From positions 13,274-27,934 of the forward strand of contig MU602878.1 of NCBI GenBank assembly GCA_025201865.1: a stretch of 14,661 bases of DNA, given 5' to 3'. Below, piece after piece: positions 9,536-14,661 of this stretch (position 1 is the first letter of the stretch; the number at the start of each line of letters is the position of its first letter). The stretch is from Ramicandelaber brevisporus (Eukaryota; Kickxellomycota; Ramicandelaberales; Ramicandelaberaceae). Under the pieces are notes generated by a model. It did no database searches. It was not told where the DNA came from and saw only the letters and a program-made list of their open reading frames with translations. The translations under genes were made by a program, and so were the position numbers.

Positions 9536-12462
9536 TTATGAAGATGGCCCAAATTGGCTCAAATCTGGATAGAGTGATGTTGATTGACGACGCTGATGTC
9601 CGCCTCCACCGCTTCCACTGCCGCTCAAATTGCCACTGGCTGCTGTTGGATGTGCTGTAGTTGATGGCGACGGCAGAGACAGCTGCTCAATGTTAGTGGA
9701 GCTGCCCACAGATGAAAGTCTGCCCGTGTTGGTTAACAGAGCTGGCATGCTGCCGACCCATTCCCACACACGGTAAATGTCGCCCTTGACAGTTGTCGAG
9801 CTTGGCCGAACGTTGGAATTCGCCTCAACTATTCTTGTCACGCGCTCCCAAATGCGCTCCCTTCTGGCCATGTTCCATTCATCACGCATCAGCTCATCTC
9901 GTAGATGAACAGTTGCCAGAGCATTGGATGGATACTGGACAGGATCTACACTGTGCATGTGTTCTTGATCAATGAGGCGCTCTTCAACTTGACGCACCAA
10001 TCGAGCAACCTGGAGATTGATGGCAGCTTGAGTTTTACGACGACTGCTAATGTAATAAACGAGTCCACCCAGAGCAAACAATACAATTATGGTGCGAAGG
10101 TTGTTAACGAATGCGCCAACCACTGCACGGTGGATGCGACAAGACCAGCTCATATCAGGAACGCGAGATAGAATGTATTCACCTGATATCCCAGGAGGAT
10201 CCATTTGTAACTCCGCAATATCAACAATGGCAGCGTTGTTTCCACTATTTTGCATGCTGGCTGGCTTCTTTAACTCACGAATAGCCAATCTCCAGGCTTC
10301 ATCAAACTGTGTTGCTGGTAGTCTCTCATATTTACCTTTACGGAGTTCATCGCGTACTGTTGGTAAATACAGTCCACTGACCACGAATTCAGCCTCAAGT
10401 TTATCATCTGGATTAGTTTTTTTGTTTACTTCATCCATGTATCCTCCACACGTCTTTTCGCCAGCATATACTGACGCAATTCTCAGGACGTCTTTACCGA
10501 GATTCTCGGCCAACAGGCGAAGGGTATCATCTGTAACACAGACTGGCGGCAGTGGATAGACAGGCGTGTCAAACGGATGTGACTCAAGGGTGTATCCAGC
10601 CTCGCATCTAGGCTGCAGAGAGTTGTTGCAAGTAGCATGGGCAGGACAGGCCATACAAACTGGCTGGTTTTCACGAATGAATTGCTGCGCTTGGCCAAAT
10701 GCAGAATCGGTGAACGAATCCACTTCATCATAGCCAGTGTGCCACGGGAATGGCTTCAAAGGAGCATCCAAATCAGCCAAGGTGTCGGATGGGATAACTC
10801 CAGTGTCGCAGAATCCAATGCGATGCGATTCACGCTGGCTCCATACATTGAATGCGATCCATGCTCCAAACACTACAAAAGCCAATTTGAACAGTGAAGC
10901 AAACAATGAACCGCCATCACTGCCGTTGAGGCCATATTCAAGTGCCAGATCATCGTTGATGCTTGCCGAGGTGGCAACTTTGGCAGTGGTTTGTGATCGA
11001 TATCGACGGCGTACATTAGTGTGGCTCTGAGTGAGTAACGGGCTCTCAATATTCTCGTCATTATCCAACTGTCCATATAAAAGAGGCTGCTGAGGTGATT
11101 GCTGTTGCTGCTGTTGCTGCTGCTGCTGAATGAGTGTTTGGCGTGCCGTTCTTGATGCCACGGGGCTAATTGCAGTCGAGTGAGCCGGGGACACTGCAGA
11201 TGACAGTGAAGACGATGTTTCTGAGGATGCACGTCTGCCAGCAGTGGCAACAGTACGTGGCTGAAGTTGCTGCTGCTGCTGTTGTTGCTGATGCTGCTGC
11301 TGAAGTTGCTGAACTTGGTCACCAGTCAATCGATCGCTGGAGAGCTGTCGCATGTTCGAAACACGTGTCGTTTTCGACGTTGAAGGTGTTGCTGCTGAAG
11401 TTGCTGAACTTGGTCACCAGTCAATCGATCGCTGGAGAGCTGTCGCATGTTCGAAACACGTGTCGTTTTCGACGTTGAAGGTGTCGTTGCAGTTTGCGCT
11501 GCAGTATCCGTGAGGTGATCGCGTTTGATTGGAGGCACATTCATAAAACGCATTGGCGTTGATGTGGTTGTAGTATATGCGCCAGACAATGCTGCAATCT
11601 GTTGATGAGTCGGGAAGTTCATTGTGCTGGATGTCGCCGCTGCTGGAGTGGACTGAATCACGCTCTTGTGTGGAGTCTGCTGCTCTTTGGCCAGTCGCTC
11701 TGCTGAAGGAACCGAAGGAACCGAAGGAACCAAAGGAACCAAAGGCACATTGCTGATCGACTGAGGCTTGAAAGATACAAAATCGTCGCTATCTTCAGCT
11801 TCGTTACTGCCTCTATCAGCTTCCGCAGAGTCGGGATAGTTGGCACCACTCGTGCTACGGCGGCTGCGAATGCTCTTTGCACCAACACTGCTTCTACGCC
11901 GAGAATGGCTCGTCTTTCGAGCGGCTGGAGTTTCAGAGCCACTAAATTGGAAACTGTTAACATCTGAAAATGCGCCAGTGTCTTGTTCATCCTGTCGCTG
12001 TCTGGCACCGAGACTTGGCTCGTCTTGCTCGCCACCTGAGGCATCCTGAAGACCAAGAGTGGTTCGGCGACGTGAGTTCGAGCGCTTTTTAACGGTTTTT
12101 GGAGTAACCGGAAGGGTTGGTACTTCGGCTGATGAGGAGCGACCAACCTTTGGAAGAGCTTGCTGCTGTTGCTGTTGCTGCTGTCGTTGCTGCTCCTGTT
12201 GACGTTGCTGCTGCTGTCGTTGCTGTTGACGCTGTTGCTGCTGCTGAAGTCTTTGTTGGCGTTGCCGGTGCGGTGTTGCAACCTGTTCGTTGAAGAGTTC
12301 GACCAGCTGTGCCTTCTTGAGACCTGATGCGTGAGGAACCTCATGTGCCACAAGGATTCCTCGCAGATCGGCAACTCGCAGCAAGCTTGGATCAAAGTCT
12401 GGCTGGAGGTATTCTTCCTCGTCATCGGTAACAACGTCGTGGCCTGTGTGATCGCGCGACAT
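9536..12462 (-). CDS. SRC1: Src1/Heh1/Man1-type inner nuclear membrane protein, frame split by a 95-bp tandem duplication
   Basis: Src1/Heh1 proteins sit in the inner nuclear membrane and tether and stabilise chromatin, rDNA and nuclear pores. The first frame (12462 down to 11326) carries 378 residues. It holds an HeH/SAP-like DNA-binding domain at 17-61 (FDPSLLRVADLRGILVAHEV), polyQ at 68-102, a basic NLS at 123-133 (TVKKRSNSRRR) and a Val-Pro repeat at 239-253, then ends out of frame. The second frame (11353 down to 9536) carries 605 residues. It holds polyQ, membrane span 1 (about 149-171), a lumenal domain with the cysteine motif CMACPAHATC, membrane span 2 (about 417-436) and the MSC winged helix (about 445-535, ending DIYRVWEWVGSM). 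Neither half is complete alone. The frames overlap in an exact 95-bp duplication, and counting that unit once would give about 943 residues in one frame, a usual family size. Start context has A at -3. Whether the break is biological or an assembly error is open. Confidence 0.92.
11098..11130. repeat. CAG/CAA tract (polyQ) in SRC1 downstream half
   Basis: A mixed CAG/CAA run (coding strand) encodes ten consecutive Gln between the duplication and the first membrane span. Confidence 0.85.
11295..11484. repeat. Perfect 95-bp direct tandem duplication (2 copies)
   Basis: Bases 11295-11389 and 11390-11484 match at every position and abut with no spacer. The match stops at 11294/11389 on the left and 11390/11485 on the right. 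The unit is 31 codons plus 2 bases, so it shifts the SRC1 frame. Both copies encode the same segment beginning TRVSNMRQLSSDRLTGD, each in the frame of its own half. The lack of any mismatch points to a very recent event or an assembly duplication. Confidence 0.97.
11705..11749. repeat. 9-bp tandem repeat coding Val-Pro-Ser/Leu
   Basis: Five 9-bp units (gaaggaacc and one- or two-base variants) encode the Val-Pro-Leu/Val-Pro-Ser repeat in the disordered linker of SRC1. The frame is kept. Confidence 0.85.
12157..12265. repeat. CAG/CAA/CGA tract (Gln/Arg-rich linker) in SRC1
   Basis: About 110 bp of interrupted CAG/CAA triplets encode a Gln-rich, Arg-spiced linker just after the HeH domain (residues 66-102). 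The interruptions should limit slippage. Confidence 0.85.
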
Positions 12463-12901
12463 TCTTCACTTCTCTTCCTTTTCCTTGCGTTCGCTCTTTC
12501 TTTCCTTTTCTACTGAATGCAGTCTGCGTGTTTTCTTTTCTTTTCTTTGTTTGATTTCGACTTGGAGTGAACAGAGAAAAGTCGACGCAAGTTGGCCGCT
12601 TCCTGGGGCTTTGTGGTGCGGCAAAATTATGCCGCCTGCTGAACGGAGTGAGAGCCGAAAGGGGAACAGCGACTACCACGAACAAACTAACGAACAAGCA
12701 AAACGAACAAACGAACAACCTGTTCTTGTTTCACCTTCGCTCTTCGTACTCTCCAAAACAGCTTCTCTTTTCTTCTCTTTTTTTTTCTTTCTTTTTTTCT
12801 TGAGTTCTTTGCTCATCTCCAGCTACAGTTCTCCTAGCTTGCTTGTTTGCCTGCTTACCTGCCTGTTTGCTTGTTTGCTTGCTTTCTTTCTTCCTGAAAC
12901 A
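12463..12901. promoter_or_regulatory. Divergent promoter between SRC1 and the seven-TM receptor gene
   Basis: This 439-bp gap serves SRC1 leftward and the receptor gene rightward. The 160 bases before the receptor ATG are strongly pyrimidine-rich on the plus strand, including a T/C run at about 12763-12800 and (TTGC/TTTGCTTG) repeats at about 12838-12890. CT-rich tracts next to start sites are common in fungal promoters. No TATA box was seen on either strand. Confidence 0.5.
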
Positions 12902-14407
12902 ATGTCGCTCGAAGGCTGGCTCGCGGCTGCCAGCGGCTCTAACGCCCCGTCTTCTTCAAACAGCTCCAACCTGGGGCTCACGGTGCCGCTGACCATCCTT
13001 GCGGCTCTGTCGGTTTTGTCAGCCCTGTTCATTATTACGATACATTCAGCGAGTGCTCTATCATCGCAGCTCGGACTGCCGTCGGCGAAGCGACTGTCAT
13101 TGCGACTGGCAGCATGGAGTTCGGTTGGTCATCTCTTGGCGGCATTCATGGTGTTCTTGGCAGGATGCATTCAACCACCTTCTGCGGTAGATATTGTTCC
13201 ATTCGATAGAACGGAATCAGTCAATGTCAGATGGAGAGTGTTCACAAACTTCCAATACATGGGAATATGCTTCAGCGCAATCGTCCTTTCCAATGTGGGC
13301 ATCTTTTGCATCGGATCAATCTTCCTCTATCAGAGCAATCCTCAGCAGACAACTGCAGCCGGAAACTCGGACAGTGACCAACAACAACAGCAGCAGCCTC
13401 AGCAACGGTCTCTGGTGCGACGAATCATCCCAATGGTTCGCAAATACATTTTGGATGCAAACGAACTGCAGCTAATTGGAGCTCTCCTGTTTGCCTTTGT
13501 TGGCACGATGGCGTCTACGCTTGGCATCTCCATTTACTTGATGGGCTCGGCATGGAGTGTTCCCAACCAAGCCATGTTGCCCTTCGTGGTCGATGGCCAG
13601 ATTGTCAAGGACCCCAAAGGAATGGATGCAACCGTTCATCGCGGTTTCTCAATCTCCATCGCAGTTGCTCTGGGCGCCGCCCTGTTCCCAAGCATCGCTG
13701 CAGCCATTCGCATCAAAGGCGTCAGCTCGCAGCTACACAACATGCATCCAGCGCCAGTGCAGAGCGACACTCGTCGAGCAGTTGCCCACTTGATCATGCT
13801 GCCACTGGCCTATGTTATCACGCATCTTGGCGTCATCAGCATGTTTTTGAATGCAAAGTTGGCCTATAACGGCAGTGATCCGCACAGCCCAACGTTCCTG
13901 GGAGTCTGGGCTGGAATTGGACCAGCGCTTGCTGGTATGTTTGAGTTGGCAATGTGGTTCCTTAATCCAGCATCAGCATATCTCATCTACGACTTGAAAC
14001 GGGCAGCTGCAGCAGCAGCGGCGGCTGAATCTCAGAGCGAGCAGCCGCTATTGTCTCGGATTGCCCTGGGAATCACCACGGCATTGTTTGGTAAACTCGA
14101 TGTCACCAGCATACATGACACAGTCCCAGTAAAGGATGCTCACAGTGATGTAACGAAGACAGAAGACGCTGACCACGAGCCAGACTCATCAGTATCGCCA
14201 ACCTCAGCTGAGCCAACGCCAAATCATCAGCCAAATGAACATCATGATGTAGCAGTGGTCACAGATTTGGCCGAGCTCAAAGACTCGGATTGCTGGCGTG
14301 CTCAATATGCGATTGAGAGGTTATTCAATCCAGCACGCAGCATTGAAGAAGACATTTCTTCAACTCCACAGCCTTATCCTTCTAATCTCCCATTTGCGTT
14401 CCTCTAA
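12902..14407 (+). CDS. Putative seven-transmembrane receptor (GPCR-like)
   Basis: The 501-residue protein has seven hydrophobic spans at about 25-48, 66-90, 113-143, 189-215, 248-270, 292-316 and 332-363. Topology with the N-terminus outside is supported by NSS (Asn20) and NGS (Asn323) sequons in the predicted outer N-tail and third outer loop, and by basic residues in the inner loops (KRLSLR, RRIIPMVRK, RIK). Span 7 ends LNPASAYLIYDLKR, reminiscent of the NPxxY end of GPCR helix 7. The second inner loop carries a polyQ insert (159-168). The tail (364-501) has an Ala run, then acidic Ser/Thr-rich sequence. It could be a fungal nutrient or cAMP-receptor-like GPCR, but I cannot place the family, and a transporter-like seven-TM protein is possible. 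The frame is open back to 12485; I chose ATG 12902 because of its ACAATG context and because the upstream codons are a Phe/Leu run from a pyrimidine tract. Confidence 0.82.
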   Translation: MSLEGWLAAASGSNAPSSSNSSNLGLTVPLTILAALSVLSALFIITIHSASALSSQLGLPSAKRLSLRLAAWSSVGHLLAAFMVFLAGCIQPPSAVDIVPFDRTESVNVRWRVFTNFQYMGICFSAIVLSNVGIFCIGSIFLYQSNPQQTTAAGNSDSDQQQQQQPQQRSLVRRIIPMVRKYILDANELQLIGALLFAFVGTMASTLGISIYLMGSAWSVPNQAMLPFVVDGQIVKDPKGMDATVHRGFSISIAVALGAALFPSIAAAIRIKGVSSQLHNMHPAPVQSDTRRAVAHLIMLPLAYVITHLGVISMFLNAKLAYNGSDPHSPTFLGVWAGIGPALAGMFELAMWFLNPASAYLIYDLKRAAAAAAAAESQSEQPLLSRIALGITTALFGKLDVTSIHDTVPVKDAHSDVTKTEDADHEPDSSVSPTSAEPTPNHQPNEHHDVAVVTDLAELKDSDCWRAQYAIERLFNPARSIEEDISSTPQPYPSNLPFAFL

Positions 14408-14444
14408 CTATAATAATGAAACGAATACTTCCTCATAGCTAATG

Positions 14445-14450
14445 ATTAAA
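14445..14450 (+). terminator. Candidate poly(A) signal ATTAAA of the receptor gene
   Basis: ATTAAA lies 37 bases past the stop at 14405-14407, with a second ATTAAA at 14475-14480. The 80-bp gap to the convergent gene makes overlapping 3' UTRs likely. Confidence 0.5.
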
Positions 14451-14487
14451 AAACCTTTTACTTATTTTCTGTCAATTAAAACACTAT

Positions 14488-14661
14488 TTAACCGCTGTAT
14501 GGTGGTGGTTGCTGGTTCTGTTCTTGATTGCCTGGGTTGACAACGATGATGCGGGTGGTCTCGCTGTGGGAGTGGTTGTGGTGTTCTGCGGGTGGTCTCG
14601 CTGTGGGAGTGGTTGTGGTGGTGGTGGGGATCCTCGCAGTCGTGGATGAGGCGGTATTCGT
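14488..14661 (-). CDS. C-terminal end of an unrecognised gene ending in PPPYSG, frame possibly shifted by a tandem duplication
   Basis: Only the last roughly 57 codons of a minus-strand gene are visible, ending with TAA at 14488-14490. The closing sequence is ETTRIIVVNPGNQEQNQQ then PPPYSG. PPxY is the ligand of WW domains such as those in Rsp5/Nedd4 ligases. The stop-bearing frame is open to the edge, but its upstream part is a Thr-rich run. A second frame upstream reads EYRLIHDCEDP then a His-rich run and HSHSETTR, and looks more protein-like. The two frames meet at a 34-bp duplication, in which both encode HNHSHSETTR. All three frames are open here, so the true frame is uncertain, and no function can be assigned. 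Confidence 0.45.
   Translation of the reverse strand, partial: TNTASSTTARIPTTTTTTPTARPPAEHHNHSHSETTRIIVVNPGNQEQNQQPPPYSG
14550..14620. repeat. Out-of-frame direct duplication (34 bp matched, offset 37 bp)
   Basis: Bases 14550-14583 are repeated exactly at 14587-14620, with three bases between. The offset of 37 is 1 more than a multiple of 3, so the duplication changes the frame of the gene at the right edge. Confidence 0.93.

Noticed and set aside
11314-11417. A 104-nt GT-AG intron on the minus strand that would restore the SRC1 frame across the duplication
   Set aside because: The frame arithmetic works, but the donor (GTGACC) is poor, there is no pyrimidine tract, and a perfect tandem duplication explains the shift more simply. 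Other GT/AG pairs in the repeat are no better.
12485-12901. In-frame N-terminal extension of the receptor by 139 codons with a Phe/Leu-rich 'signal peptide'
   Set aside because: The hydrophobic run is the translation of a promoter pyrimidine tract. The ATG at 12902 has a better context, and a seven-span protein starts naturally there.

Overview
The window is nuclear DNA from an intron-poor eukaryote, most likely a fungus and perhaps an early-diverging lineage. Three protein types point to fungi: a Gal83/Sip-type AMPK beta subunit, a Cab2-type phosphopantothenate-cysteine ligase, and a Src1/Heh1-type inner nuclear membrane protein with an N-terminal HeH fold. No gene here needs a spliceosomal intron to keep its domains intact. 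Most starts have a purine at -3, and several genes have an ATTAAA hexamer shortly after the stop. Coding and non-coding DNA are both crowded with microsatellites, polyQ tracts and short tandem duplications. The phylum is a guess.

Layout. The first five genes lie on the minus strand. They are the N-terminal two thirds of the AAA+ ATPase CDC48/p97 (1-1586, running off the left edge), an AMPK/SNF1 beta subunit (1941-3785), an unrecognised low-complexity protein with an NPFxD endocytic motif (5648-6943), phosphopantothenate-cysteine ligase (7556-8959) and a Src1/Heh1/Man1 protein (9536-12462). A 439-bp divergent promoter separates the last of these from a plus-strand gene for a putative seven-transmembrane receptor (12902-14407). 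A further minus-strand gene enters from the right edge and ends at 14488, converging on the receptor gene across about 80 bp. The longest gene-free stretch is 3786-5647, a repeat-dense region upstream of the AMPK beta gene.

The genes do not form an operon or pathway. They are ordinary housekeeping and signalling genes: proteostasis, energy sensing, CoA synthesis, nuclear envelope, and probably membrane reception.

The most striking signal is a perfect 95-bp head-to-tail duplication (11295-11389 and 11390-11484) inside the Src1/Heh1 gene. Because 95 is not a multiple of 3, it splits one protein into two overlapping reading frames: an HeH/NLS half and a membrane/winged-helix half. Counting the duplicated unit once would restore a single frame of about 943 codons. 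A second out-of-frame duplication (34 bp matching at an offset of 37 bp) lies in the partial gene at the right edge. There too the two copies encode the same peptide in different frames. Either the assembly contains tandem-duplication errors, or this genome generates such duplications frequently enough to break or toggle genes.
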